64,000 nt of DNA. Source: Canna indica. Its lineage: Eukaryota; Streptophyta; Magnoliopsida; Zingiberales; Cannaceae. Below are positions 11,601 through 22,240 of the stretch, piece after piece. The notes under the pieces were generated by a model. The model ran no database searches and was not told the origin of the DNA. It saw only the letters and a list, made by a program, of their open reading frames with translations. The position numbers and the translations under genes are program-made. The stretch covers positions 29,802,501-29,866,500 of the forward strand of contig CP136890.1 in assembly GCA_034359265.1 (NCBI GenBank). The letters are read 5' to 3'. The first letter of the stretch is position 1; the number at the start of each line of letters is the position of its first letter.

Positions 11601-13631
11601 AAAAGTTAGTAGCATAGTCAAAAGATTTGAGTGCTTAGATTACGCTACAAGAAACAGAGAAGCTCCTGGCATGACTTTATCTCTATTGCTCCATCTCTTT
11701 CTCTGCAAATGCCAATTGCAGTGATCTCCTTTCCAACTGGAAGAATTTTTTCTTCTTCCAATAATGCCACCTTCCAAAATCAAAATCTTTGTCCAAGTAT
11801 TTTAACAAGCTCAGCATTACTGAAACTAAAGGGAAAAGACTTTCCAACATATCATGTAGAGAACAAAAACATACAGGATATCCAGTACTAAATATGGCTT
11901 GGAAGAATGTACAAGAAGTAACTTGAACAAGGTGGAGCTCAGGATGAACTGTTGTAAGAGGTAGTGGATGGGTTGAACCATCCAAGTTAACATGAACATA
12001 ACCAGAGTTATGCCAGTTACCACCTTCAACAAGAATAAATGGAACCTGCAAAATCAGAACATCATCAATAATTCCACATCTACAACGACATTAAATCAAC
12101 ATATTCAACAATTAAATTTATGAGATTATGGATTGCAAGGATTGTCATATTTACAGTTCTCAATGAGCATGAACTCCATTCCTGCCAAGATTTTGCAAAT
12201 AAAGCATGGAGCTCAAAACTCCATGCAAACACTCCCCTCCGTTTATTGCATAGAACCTTCACCATACAAAGCAAGATATATGAGGTCAGGAATTATGTCA
12301 TTTCTAAATGCAGTTAATTTGACATCAATTATAAATTTAGGAAACATTCGTCTAAATTGGATGCCAACTTATATAACCAAGCCTGAAACCTGATGGACAT
12401 AGCCCTTTGACAGGGTGTTATGGGCCCCACCTCTCCACCTCACCCCCACACATCAGCACCAACTACCACATCATCAACAAGAGGTGAAGATGTGGTGAAG
12501 GCGTGAAGCCTCTATCTTGCCACATCTAAGAAGTTCATCCACAAAAACAAGTTTCTGAAAACAGGGGTAACAAAACCTTCATTTTTTGAGTAATCCTTGA
12601 ACTTAATTAGTAAGTAAATAAATGAACAAAGGACCATATATAAATGGCAAAAGATGTACAATTTTTTTTATCTAATTCAGGTTTCATTTTTTCCCTTTGA
12701 TATTTGATGACAGATTTTGTGGAGGCAAGCATACATCTTTTTCTATCCCTCTCTTCTCCATTTGCTCTTGACTTCTATATTATATATAAGTTTTAGTATT
12801 ATCATTTCTAATTCAGTCAACTCTCCTAGTCCCTACTCCCTGTACATCATCCCCGGAGTCCCCACCACTAAAGTTACTATCTTGTATCTTTCAACATCAT
12901 CTTATGTTTCATATAAATCTGCCTCACACTCTTTAAAATCACGTGAGTGGAAGAGAAGAAGGAAAAGAGGAGGGGCAGTGAAAGGGAAGGAGAAATATAA
13001 GAGCAAACAGAAATGGTGCCTCGCCTGGCACGCCTAAGCGCCCATGCGAGCGCCTTTGACAACCATGTAGGCACCTAATTAGTCCTCTAGTTTACTTTAC
13101 GAAGACAAACAAACTAGCTTGAGTGTGAAAAGTATAAATAATATCAGCGGCTAAGCCAGAATTTGATAACGGTCCATTGATGTTTTCAACTTAAACCGAT
13201 GTTGTAAGCGAGCTCGTATTCTAAAAGCATGAACTCGAATGCAACCGAGAGGAGTAAAAGGGAAAATTTTACTGTCTTTGTGTCGAGGATAGCGACGACC
13301 CTGTCATCGGAGCCGCGGGGGGTAAGCTCGCCGTGGTTCTTGGAGACAGCCCAACCGCCGAGAGCCTCGAGGGCGGAACTGGGCAGGACCCGTCCACGGA
13401 CGACGACGACGAAGGGGCCCTCTTCGGAAGAGGAGGATGCGAGGAGGGAGCGGAGACCGGAGATTGGAGCGGAGGATCGGCGCTGATGCGGCGTAGGGCG
13501 GCGGAGGCGACGACGTACTTGACCCAGGAGGCAGCGGCGAAGGCTGCAAGCGCGAGGCCGACGATGGTGGCGTCGCAGGCCACCGCAAGGCGCACGAAGG
13601 CAGCCGCTACATCGTGATCACGCGATGACAT
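8688..13631 (-). CDS. SPL2: SPL2-like membrane RING-type E3 ubiquitin ligase (six exons; frameshift in exon 1)
   Basis: Exons by eye, in order: 13273-13631, 12155-12256, 11875-12045, 11649-11770, 11311-11430, 8688-8964. Splice sites are GT/AG and phases agree. The exons total 1151 bp; one extra base gives 383 codons plus stop, close to the SPL2 length as I recall it. The N-terminus (MSSRDHDVAAAFVR) carries a hydrophobic segment. The middle region holds HVNLDGSTHPLPLTTVH, as in the MULAN/SP1 family, followed by a second membrane segment (FWGGIMLGTLSVGILGYVLI). The C-terminal RING is C-x2-C...C-G-H-x2-C-x2-C...C-P-x-C and ends SIRIYDS. By family, it is an organelle-membrane E3 ligase. Oddity: exon 1 changes frame after about codon 52 (near 13475), where the conserved part continues in another frame. 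This is a recent mutation or a sequence error. The ATG at 13631 is preferred over an in-frame upstream ATG at 13682. Confidence 0.88.
8965..11310 (-). other. Large intron 5 of the E3 ligase gene
   Basis: The 2346 bp interval between the transmembrane exon and the RING exon has donor ATTAG|GTACTG and acceptor GATCAG|GAAC, joining through an Arg codon. It is AT-rich. A fragment near 10520-10570 (GGTCGGGTC ... GACCCG ... CACACCTCTA) looks like one end of a hAT-type MITE, but its partner end was not found. Confidence 0.6.
12257..13272 (-). other. Intron 1 of the E3 ligase gene
   Basis: The 1016 bp interval has donor AAGACA|GTAAAA and acceptor GTGAAG|GTTC. Short open frames inside it (for example near 12717-13037) are not supported by any domain. 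Confidence 0.6.
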
Positions 13632-13908
13632 TCTCCGTCGACGGTCAGGTTTTGCCGCTTTTGTTGATGCGGGCCCCGGCAATGTAGGTTATCGGTATGT
13701 CCAGTGACCGGCATGTTCCATGAGAGTGATTAATATTTTATTTTCATTATTAATTTTGGATCATCTCGAAGGCCAAAATAGTTATTATTTTATTAAATTT
13801 TAAAATATTTTTATAATTTCCACGAATGTAATAAAACTTTTTATGATTTTCTTAAATTTTTCAAAGAATTAAATTAAGATTTGAGAATTTTAAGAGAACT
13901 ATAAAAAC
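13632..13908 (-). promoter_or_regulatory. Remaining proximal 5' flank of the E3 ligase gene
   Basis: Only about 277 bp separate the start codon from the poly(A) end of a LINE insertion. The piece must hold the 5' UTR and any native core promoter. I see no unambiguous TATA box. Confidence is for the position, not for defined elements. Confidence 0.35.
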
Positions 13909-14119
13909 TTTTTTTTTTGCCAAAAGAATAAAAATATACTAGGCCATTAGGCTAGAAAGATTATAATCCTGTAACAAAATATTGTCAAGCTCAAGGGACG
14001 AATAGGATTCCAAACAGAGGAATCTTTATTCATTCTTGCTACATTTGTTGCCCAGTGGGCAACTTGGTTTGTTGTTCTAGGAATAAAATTACACACAATG
14101 TTATTACACTTATTATATA
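13909..14119 (-). pseudogene. LINE 3' end: RNase H C-terminal part and poly(A)
   Basis: On the minus strand this encodes CNNIVCNFIPRTTNQVAHWA, typical of the end of a plant LINE RNase H domain, then a stop and a 10-base poly(A) (T run at 13909-13918). It is the downstream half of the LINE whose upstream half lies at 26124-27055; a Mutator-like element separates them. Removing that element and one copy of the 9 bp duplication keeps the reading frame across the join. Confidence 0.85.
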
Positions 14120-14292
14120 GGGTAAATATCCAAAAAAAAAATACGGACTTTAGACTTTTTTTCATTTTTAGCATAAACTTTTTTCGTTAGCAAGAAAATA
14201 CACGAACTTTGATTCAGTTATCCCGTTTAGCATGCACCGTCATTTCTAACGGCTAATTTTTGCTAACATGGCTGTTAACGGCGACGACGTGG
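14120..14292. repeat. MULE left TIR, outer part
   Basis: Matches the reverse complement of about 25950-26123, including AAGAAAATACACGAACTTTG versus the same motif on the other arm. It is cut by the Ty3 insertion after CGTGG (14288-14292). Confidence 0.9.
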
Positions 14293-15425
14293 TGTAAGAC
14301 TCGGAAAAAAATTCCTAATATAAAAATCTATTTTAGTGCAGCGCGTCGAACCCGGGGTAGTCGAGTCGAACCTCAGGATCGCCTCGAGTGAAAAGGTATG
14401 ACTCAGGTAATGAATCATGAAGTCTATTTGGATAATTAACTTTCCTTTTATAAAATCATACCTTAAATTAAGTTAACTCGAGACATGTTATGGGTTGGGT
14501 CGGAACCGGAGTCGAGTTTGGGTTTAGTCGAGTTCCGAGTATGACTTAAGTGAGCCTTGAAACCATCTTTGGAAAGATGGTTGAGGGGATAAAACCCCCC
14601 ATATGGCAGCCGTGCGACTCAACCATTGAGTCGTACAAGGCTGCAAGGGAGAAAGAGGAGAAGGAGCAAGGAGGGGGCTTGGGGCTTGGATCGATACGGA
14701 ATTCGCGTCATCGCTGGAAATTCTCAAGTCGTCGTCACCAGATCCTTATTTCTTGGCGATCTAGGTGAGTGGTTAAGGCTTTAACAGTTTGGGGGAGGCG
14801 GGTGGCCGATCCCTGGATGATAGGTCGAGTTTTCGTGATTTTCCCAACGATCTATGATTTCAACGATATGTACTCACTGTTTATGTTGTTTCTTGTCGAA
14901 TCTCGCTGTTTTAAATCATCGTTTTGCGTGTCTTGGGGCTGCCGAGTCATGGGAAAAGGGGAAAGGTCATGCCAAAATTTTCCCCGATTCCCTTGACAGC
15001 GAGAAGGCCCTTAGATGCCCTTATACCATTGTTTCGATATAGCCCTTTGAACTCCTCACGTAATATGAAGCATGCCCCTTCTAAAGCCCCTTGAAGTGGC
15101 CGAATGAACCCTAAGGTTTATGAAGAGGGTCGGCCAAGGATGAGGGGAAGGGTAAGTTGATCATTGCTATTTAAGAAGTATGTGGAATTTAAGAGTCAAA
15201 GTATAGCTAAAGTCTCTACCATCCTTCCCTACCCAAGGACCTTGGCCGAGCAAGGTTTCCCTTGCTCATGGTTCGGCCAAGGTTGGGGAGAGGAGGAGAG
15301 ACTTGCCTTAGATGGAAATTTCATGATCTTAGGGATCACACATAGGGATATGACAATACTTAGAAAGAACACCAAACTTAGCAAGTAGCTAAATTGATTT
15401 GAATTGTAGAAATGCTAGATTGTAA
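14293..15425 (+). repeat. Truncated 5' LTR of the nested Ty3 element
   Basis: Aligns with 18199-19333 throughout. The first ~120 bp show about 13 differences by hand count, the remainder far fewer per base. It keeps the donor-like CTAG|GTGAGTGG at 14765 but lacks the acceptor region. Confidence 0.92.
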
Positions 15426-18155
15426 ATCCGGCCGAGCGTGTCACCCTGGGGTGCACCGGTTCTCTTCGTGAAGAAGAAGGATGGGTCGATGCACATGTGC
15501 ATTGATTATAGGCAGCTGAACAAGGTGACTATTAAGAATCGCTACCCACTGTCGAGGATAGACGATCTGTTTGACCAGCTGCAGGGGGTTCAATGGTTTT
15601 CAAAGATAGATATGAGGTTCGGATACCATCAGTTGAGAATCCGGGACTGCGATGTGCCAAAGACGGCCTTTAGGACTCGCTACGGTCACTATGAGTTCCT
15701 AGTGATGTCCTTTGGCCTAACCAATGCACCTGCTGCCTTCATGGACCTAATGAACAAAGTATTTAAGGAGTACCTGGACAGCTTTGTGATCGTCTTCATT
15801 GATGACATTCTGGTTTACTCCAAGAGTGAGGAAGAGCACTCTAAGCACCTGAGAATGGTCTTGGAAACCCTCAGAGAGCACCGCTTGTTTGCCAAATTTT
15901 CTAAGTGTGAATTTTGGTTGGAAAGTGTAGGGTTCTTGGGCCATGTAGTGTCCAAGGAAGGAATAAGGGTAGATCATACCAAGATTGAAGTGGTTTAGAA
16001 CTGGAAGCGGCCGACTAGTGTGATCGAGGTCCGCAGTTTTCTTGGGTTGGTCGGCTATTACCGGAAGTTTATGGAGAATTTCTCCAGAATTGTAGCCTCT
16101 CTGTCTCAGTTGACGCAGAAGAATGTCAGATTCATTTGGCTTGACAAATGCGAGGCGATCTTTCAAAAGCTCAAGGCATGTTTAACATCTGCATCTGTGT
16201 TGGTTGTACCTTCCGGCTCAGGAGGGTTTGTGGTTTTCTGTGATGCCTCTCGGGTTGGTCTAGGCTGTGTCTTGATGCAGTATGGCAGAGTGATTGCTTA
16301 TGCGTCTCGCCTGTTGAAAGTTCATGAGAAGAACTATTCGACGCATGACCTAGAATTAGCGGCAGTGGTCTTTGCACTGAAGCTTTGGAGGCACTACTTA
16401 TACGGGGAGACTTGCGAAATCTACACAGATCACAAGAGTCTCCAGTACTTGCTTACCCAAAAGGAGCTGAACCTCAGGTAGAGGAGGTGGCTGGAGCTCC
16501 TAAAGGACTATGATTGCACCATTATGTATCATCCGGGGAAAGCAAATGTGGTAGCAGATGCACATAGCAGAAAATCCATGAGCAGTTTGGCCCATTTGGA
16601 AGCTAAGCGGAGGCCTCTAGCTCGAGAGTTGGCTTTATGCCTAGATGGGGGTGCAACCTTATCAGTGTCAGCTTCAGGTGCCCTGATGGCCCATCTGCAG
16701 GTACAGTCCACGCTGGTGGACATGCTGCATGCCGCGCAGGGGGAAGATGCCTTTTGTGCACTAACCAAGGACCTGATACAAAGAGGTGATGCGGAGAACG
16801 GTTTCAGATTGGACTTAGAAGGAGTACTGAGGTTCAGAGATTGGATAGTAGTACCAGACATGGCTGAGGTGCGCAGGCAAGTCCTAGAACTGGGTCATCG
16901 TTCCACTTACACGATGCATTCGGGGGCCACCAAGATGTACCGGGACTTAAGGCAGCATTATTGGTGGAAAGGCATGAAAAGAGAGGTGACAGAATTTGTT
17001 TCCAAATATCTAGTTTGTCAGCAGGTGAAGGCCGAACACCTTAAGCTTGTGGGGCTCCTGCAAAATCTCGAAGTGCCCGAGTGGAAGTGGGAGAAAATCA
17101 CCATGGATCTAGTGACTGGATTGCCTAAGTCAAAAGGCGGTTTTGATTCCATTTGGGTGGTGGTGGATCGGTTAACCAAGACCGCGCACTTCATACCAGT
17201 GAAGACTACTTTCTCTGCGGAGCAGTATGCCCGACTATTTTTGGATAGGATTGTGGCATATCATGGTACCCCGGTGATGATTATATCCGACAGCGATACC
17301 GAGTTCACAACCCGGTTTTGGCAGTCCTTCCATGAAGCCTTGGGTACTCGGGTGCGTTTCAGCACAGCTTTCCATCCGTAGACTGACGGACAGTCAGAGA
17401 GGACCATCCAAACTTTGGAGGACATGCTGAGAGCATGCGTCCTGGATATGGCAGATGGCTGGGAGAGGCACCTAGCGTTGATCGAATTCGCCTATAACAT
17501 TAGCTATCACAGTAGCATTGGCATGACTCCTTTTGAGGCCTTGTATGGGCGGCAGTGCGGGTCCCCAATGGACTGGTTTGAGGCAGGGGAATCACTCATG
17601 GTCCCGATCTGGTTGAGGAGGCGGTAGAAAAAGTAAATGTCATTAAGGAAAGATTGTTGGTGGCTTAGAGTCGACAGAAAATGTATGCCGACAGAAAGGC
17701 CAGGGAATTGAAATTTGCAGAGGGTGACTTAGTATTCATGAAGGTCTCTCCTATGAAAGGGGTGGTCCGGTTTGGGAAGAAGGGGAAGCTGAGCCCTAGA
17801 TATATTGGGCATTTTCCCGTTCTCAAGCGGAGAGGCGAAGTGGCCTATGAGCTAGCATTGCCTCCTAGCCTGAGCAGAGTGCACCTGGTCTTCCATGTAT
17901 CCATGTTGCGGAAGTATGTAAAAGATGATTCGCATATGATCGAGCCCTCTTCTATCGAGGTAGATTCGACCATCTCATTCGAGGAAAGACTGGTAGAGAT
18001 CTTGATCACCAAATTAGAAAGCTAAGGTCCAAAGAAATTCCCCTGATAGAGGTTAGATGGGAGCAACATTCCGGGCAAGAGGCCACATTGGAGGTAGAGC
18101 AGGACATGAGAGAGCGCTACCCTTCCTTGTTCGAGGAGCCGGTAAATCCTTGTTA
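15426..18155 (+). pseudogene. Ty3 pol: reverse transcriptase, RNase H, integrase, chromodomain
   Basis: The reading starts at [14 protein letters not shown], right at the deletion junction. RT (to about 15998) has the catalytic FIDDILVYS. RNase H (about 16020-16481) has [13 protein letters not shown] and YTDHKSL. Integrase (about 16524-17660) has its His residues, one of the two zinc-binding Cys pairs reduced (KYLVCQQ), the Asp of MDLVTG, the Asp of ISDSDTEF and the Glu of [10 protein letters not shown]-terminal GPY-like segment and a chromodomain-like tail (EIPLIEVRWEQH...RYPSLF) follow to about 18150. Four in-frame TAG codons (15996, 16479, 17379, 17666) and frameshifts near 17600 and 18010 inactivate it. 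Each TAG stands where relatives have Gln CAG. Confidence 0.93.
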
Positions 18156-18185
18156 TTCAAGTAAATTCGAGGACGAATTTCCCTT

Positions 18186-18198
18186 AAGGGGGGAAGGT
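18186..18198 (+). other. Polypurine tract of the Ty3 element
   Basis: AAGGGGGGAAGGT lies immediately before the 3' LTR start (TG at 18199), the expected place for plus-strand priming. Confidence 0.75.
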
Positions 18199-20744
18199 TG
18201 TAAGACCCGGAAAAAGTTTCTTAAAATAAAAATCTATTTTGGTGCAGCGCATCGGACCCGGAGGTAGTCGAGTCGAGCCTCAAGATCTCCTCGAGTGAAA
18301 AGGTATGACTCGGCTAATGAATCATGAAGTCTATTTGGATAATTAACTTTCCTTTTATAAAATCATACCTTAAATTAAGTTAACTCGAGTCATGTTATGG
18401 GTTGGGTCGGAACCCGAGTCGAGTTCAGGTTTAGTCGAGTTCCGAGTATGACTTAAGTGAGCCTTGAAACCATCTTTGGAATGATGGTTGAGGGGATAAA
18501 ACCCCCCCATATGGCAGCCGTGCGACTCAACCATTGAGTCGCACAAGGCCGCAAGGGAGAAAGAGGAGAAGGAGCAAGGAGGGGGCTTGGGGCTTGGATC
18601 GATCCGGAATTTGCGTCGTCGCCAAAAATTCTCAAGTCGTCGTCACCCGATCCTTATTTCTTAGCGATCTAGGTGAGTGGTTAAGGCTTTAACAGTTTGG
18701 GGGAGGCGGGTGGCCGATCCCTAGATGATAGGTCGAGTTTTCGTGATTTTCCCGACGATCTATGATTTCAACGATATGTACTCACTGTTTATGTTGTTTC
18801 TTGTCGAATCTCGCTGTTTTAAATCATTGTTTTGTGTGTCTTGGGGCTGCCGAGTCATGGGAAAAGGGGAAAGGTCATGCCAAAATTTTCCCCGATTCCC
18901 TTGACAGCGAGAAGGCCCTTAGATGCCCTTATACCATTGTTTCGATATAGCCCTTTGAACTCCTCACGTAATATGAAGCATGCCCCTTCTAAAGCCCCTT
19001 GAAGTGGCCGAATGAACCCTAAGGTTTATGAAGAGGGTCGGCCAAGGATGAGGGGAAGGGTAAGTTGATCATTGCTATTTAAGAAGTATGTGGAATTTAA
19101 GAGTCAAAGTATAACTAAAGTCTCTACCATCCTTCCCTACCCAAGGACCTTGGCCGAGCAAGGTTTCCCTTGCTCATGGTTCGGCCAAGGTTGGGGAGAG
19201 GAGGAGAGACTTGCCTTAGATGGAAATTTCATGATCTTAGGGATCACACATAGGGATATGACAATACTTAGAAAGAACACCAAACTTAGCAAGTAGCTAA
19301 ATTGATTTGAATTGTAGAAATGCTAGATTGTAACCATACTTAGCACTTGATCTTTAAACTTGGATGTTGACAATGTTACCATGTTTTATAATTCATACAT
19401 GTTATCTAAATTTATTACTACATTGCCATGCTAGATAGTTTCTCCTTATTGTGCTAAAAATTCCTAAGGTAGTATAAGAATTGTTAGGTATGTGCATTAT
19501 GATTATATATGATGAATGACATAATATATGAGAAATTTTCTCTAGATTAAGCATGCTGCCTTAAATGATATTGGATGGTATTCCAAGGTTGACTCACTGA
19601 AATTCTCTCCTAAGACAGTGTAAAAAAGGCTAGGTAACATGTAAGGTGTCACTAGATACTTCTAGCATAATTATGAAAACTTAGATATGAGATGATAACA
19701 CTTCTATGACTGCTTGTATATTTTTGGAAACTTAGAGATTGTAGGTGCACATATACTAAAAGGGGTGGCATGAATTGTGACCCAGTAGCCGGACATAGCT
19801 AGATACGGGCAAGAGCCCGAAGTATGTATATATGGAAACCCTAGGATATTGGTTGTGTAATGTGCTTGAGATGGTTCGCCGAGGAGCGAGGAGGTCGAAA
19901 ATGACCAATGCTCAGCTCGGGCAGTTGGGTCTACAGTTGCGCTAGTGGGCCCGCTAGGTGCCAGACCCCAGTTGGGTGGGACTAGCTATCCTTACCCCAA
20001 ATGGTGTCCGAAGACTAGTTGACCATCCTAGTCGATGGCTCGGGATTGTTTGCTTGCATCTTAAGATGATGTGGTCGATGACCAGTATGATACTACCTGA
20101 TATGGTAGGGACGGTTGTAGCCGGGATATATATATATTGATATGAGTAGGCCCAAGGGCCGGATGCCAGAGGCGTGACAAGCCAAGGTGACGGGTTATCA
20201 TGTACAATGGATACTCATGGATCCGTTGAGGGTCGGTAGTTGCATTTGAAACACACATTACCTCCTTGTATATTCCTTTATTGCCTTATAATATGTACAT
20301 ATGCATGACTGAGGCTTAAGTGGAGGTTCAATTGAGCCACTCACTGAGTCCCAAGTGGACTCACAGTTTATTTCTATTTTTGCAGAGCATGAGCAGTAGC
20401 TTGGTGTCAACATGGTGCAGCTGGAGGGCAAAGGCGGTGCCATATCTCGTAGCGGCGTCCATAAGTCTTAGACTAGTCCTAGTTATGTTGGTTTTATTTC
20501 TGTACTGACAGTTGTAATTGAAAAGAATTGCAAAAACGTGATGTTTGACCATTTGGATTTGAGGTTGATGTTTCTTCTTGTTTTGAAAAACTTATACATT
20601 GTGACTTGCAAACTTTGTTTTATAAAGTATGTTAAGTTTTTTTCAGTCGATGTGTTTTGGTTTCTTGATGTCAGTGTAGACAGTAGGTTACAGGGCAGGA
20701 TGTGGACCCTGGCCGGTCACACTACCCTCAGTCGGGGTGTGACA
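18199..20744 (+). repeat. Complete 3' LTR (2546 bp)
   Basis: TGTAAGACCCGG ... GGTGTGACA. It carries the candidate intron donor at 18673 and acceptor at 20385. Related to the solo LTR at 3973-6474. Open frames within it are not supported. Confidence 0.93.
18673..20385 (+). other. Candidate intron inside the 3' LTR
   Basis: GATCTAG|GTGAGTGG and ATTTTTGCAG|AGC bound 1713 bp, nearly the same size and position as in the diverged solo LTR. No RNA evidence is available. Confidence 0.35.
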
Positions 20745-20749
20745 CGTGG

Positions 20750-21020
20750 CAAGTTACTTTGCCAACGTGGCATATATTTTAACGGACGAGTAAAGGGTAA
20801 TATAAAATTACAAAATTACCCACCCCCAATTCTAATGTTTTTTGAAACGGGGATGAGCAAAATGATAATTTTCTCGTCATCTTCAAATTGGGCGCGCTCG
20901 ATGCCCTAGTTCTTATTTTACCTGCTCGAACACTGCAAAGAGGGAGATTTTTGTTGCCATTGTCGCCAGATTATGGCACGCCTTCTGGAGTCTTTGTCGT
21001 CGGATTAGGGCACGAAGGGA
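20750..21020. repeat. MULE left TIR, inner part
   Basis: Continues the left TIR after the Ty3 insertion. It matches the reverse complement of about 25686-25955, for example the blocks around GGGTAATATAAAATTAC, GATGCCCTAGT and GGCACGCCTTCTGGAGT. Confidence 0.9.
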
Positions 21021-21052
21021 CGATCATGTTAGGAAGGAAAATCGTGGGACGA

Positions 21053-21590
21053 ATGGAGGAATCTTCAGTGAATTTATCACAGGTTGCTGCTCTGCACTAT
21101 TGCCATAACGTACGAGCTGTTCTGTTCACCACATGGAGCCAAAGAAATCCTGGAAGATGGTTTTGGGGATGCAGACATTGGAAGATATGATCTCTTGTAA
21201 TCACCTCACTTCAAATTTAATTCTTTATTGTAATCACTCACTCCTATCTTTTAATAGGAGAATGATTGCCACTTCTTTGCGTGGCATGATCCTAAGGATC
21301 ACAGCCACACAAAGGATATTCTGCGAGGTTGTATTGAGAAAAAAAAATTTCTTCTCGAGAAACTGAAGCTAATGAAAGAAATGATATAATTGAGCAAGAT
21401 AAAAGAAATGATATTTCAAGAAATAATTGCAATACTTGAAGATGAGATAGCTCAATTGAGGAATGACAAAAAACAAGTAAATTTAAGGAAGGACAGTGTG
21501 TGTATGGTATTTTTTATTGTATGTATCATATTTTCTAGTATGTTATTTGAGGGTGGGAACAAAGACAATAGCCTAAAGCTACTACCATGA
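21053..21590 (+). pseudogene. GRF zinc-finger protein gene of the MULE
   Basis: Exon 1 (start at 21053, or in frame at 21026) encodes YCHNVRAVLFTTWSQRNPGR then WFWGCRHWK. Exon 2 from 21258 continues ENDCHFFAWHDP, so the join gives a zf-GRF pattern (NPGR..F..C...C.FF.W.D). A basic, coiled-coil-like region and a hydrophobic tail near the C-terminus (SVCMVFFIVCIIFSS) follow, an order I recall for small plant GRF proteins. The acceptor TTTTAATAG|GAG is good, but the expected donor after AAG reads AT (21185) instead of GT, and a TAA interrupts exon 2 (about 21386). It is transcribed away from the left TIR towards the transposase gene, the position mudrB has in maize MuDR. The function of GRF fingers here is unknown; nucleic-acid binding is a family inference. 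Confidence 0.7.
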
Positions 21591-21717
21591 AGTAGTTTGA
21601 TTTATGTATTTTGATGTTACCATCTCATTATATATTTGAAGACAATATATTTTAGCATGTTTCAATCTATTATTGAACTGTGCACCAAAAAAATATGAAC
21701 TTTCACATATTTGCGAG

Positions 21718-21905
21718 AAAATACATGAACTTTTCCATTTTAGCCTAAAAATACATGAACTTTACCACTTTTAACGTAAAAATACATGAACTTTGCCACT
21801 TTTAACGTAAAAATACATGAACTTTTCCACTTTTAACCTAACAATACATGAACTTTGTTACTTTTAACCATAAAATACATGAACTTTGTCATTTATAGCA
21901 TAGCT
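21718..21905. repeat. Six ~31 bp tandem repeats between the two MULE genes
   Basis: Units begin ATACATGAACTTT and continue with CCACTTTTAACGTAAAA variants, near 21720, 21750, 21781, 21812, 21845 and 21876. The core resembles AATACACGAACTTTG inside the MULE TIR. Confidence 0.85.
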
Positions 21906-22240
21906 ATTTATTGCACAGTATGCAATTCAACTAGTACACATCATTTCACATACATAAAATTTAGAATTCCACATGCCACATACATAAAACTTAGAATGAC
22001 ACATAATTCATACAAAATCAAGTAACGATTACTACATATAATCCACATATCAATCCATATCAATTCACATACAATCCATGACTGATCCACATACAATTCA
22101 TAAACATATCAATCCACATACAATCCATCCACATATCAATCCACATATCAATCCACATACAATCCATATCAATCTACATAGTTCCTAACACTTGAAGATG
22201 ACTGATTGTTTGGCTTCTTTTTTTTCTTGAGTCTGTTGCT
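21906..22240. repeat. Low-complexity CACATA/CAATCCA-rich intergenic zone
   Basis: Repeated short motifs such as ATCAATCCACATA and CATACAATCC fill the space between the convergent MULE genes. No ORF is seen. Confidence 0.6.

Larger units (their letters stand above)
14293..20744 (+). mobile_element. Ty3 chromovirus (Tekay/Del-like) with deleted 5' half
   Basis: The element is bounded by TGTAAGAC at 14293 and GTGTGACA at 20744 and flanked by the perfect 5 bp duplication CGTGG (14288-14292; 20745-20749). The 5' LTR stops abruptly at 15425, equivalent to base 1135 of the 2546 bp 3' LTR, and is joined directly to the reverse transcriptase. The rest of the 5' LTR, primer site, gag, protease and the start of RT are deleted. 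A C-terminal chromodomain-like tail and long LTRs support the Tekay/Del assignment. Confidence 0.92.

Noticed and set aside
13304..13617. Alternative frames on both strands over exon 1 of the E3 ligase gene
   Set aside because: They are shadows of a GC-rich exon; only the two frames matching the SPL2 family are meaningful.
14769..15388. Short open frames repeated at 18762-19296
   Set aside because: They are the same LTR sequence in two copies and differ by point changes with no sign of coding constraint.
21718..22190. Possible CRISPR-like array
   Set aside because: The repeats are directly adjacent, degenerate and AT-rich, with no unique spacers, and sit in a plant transposon.
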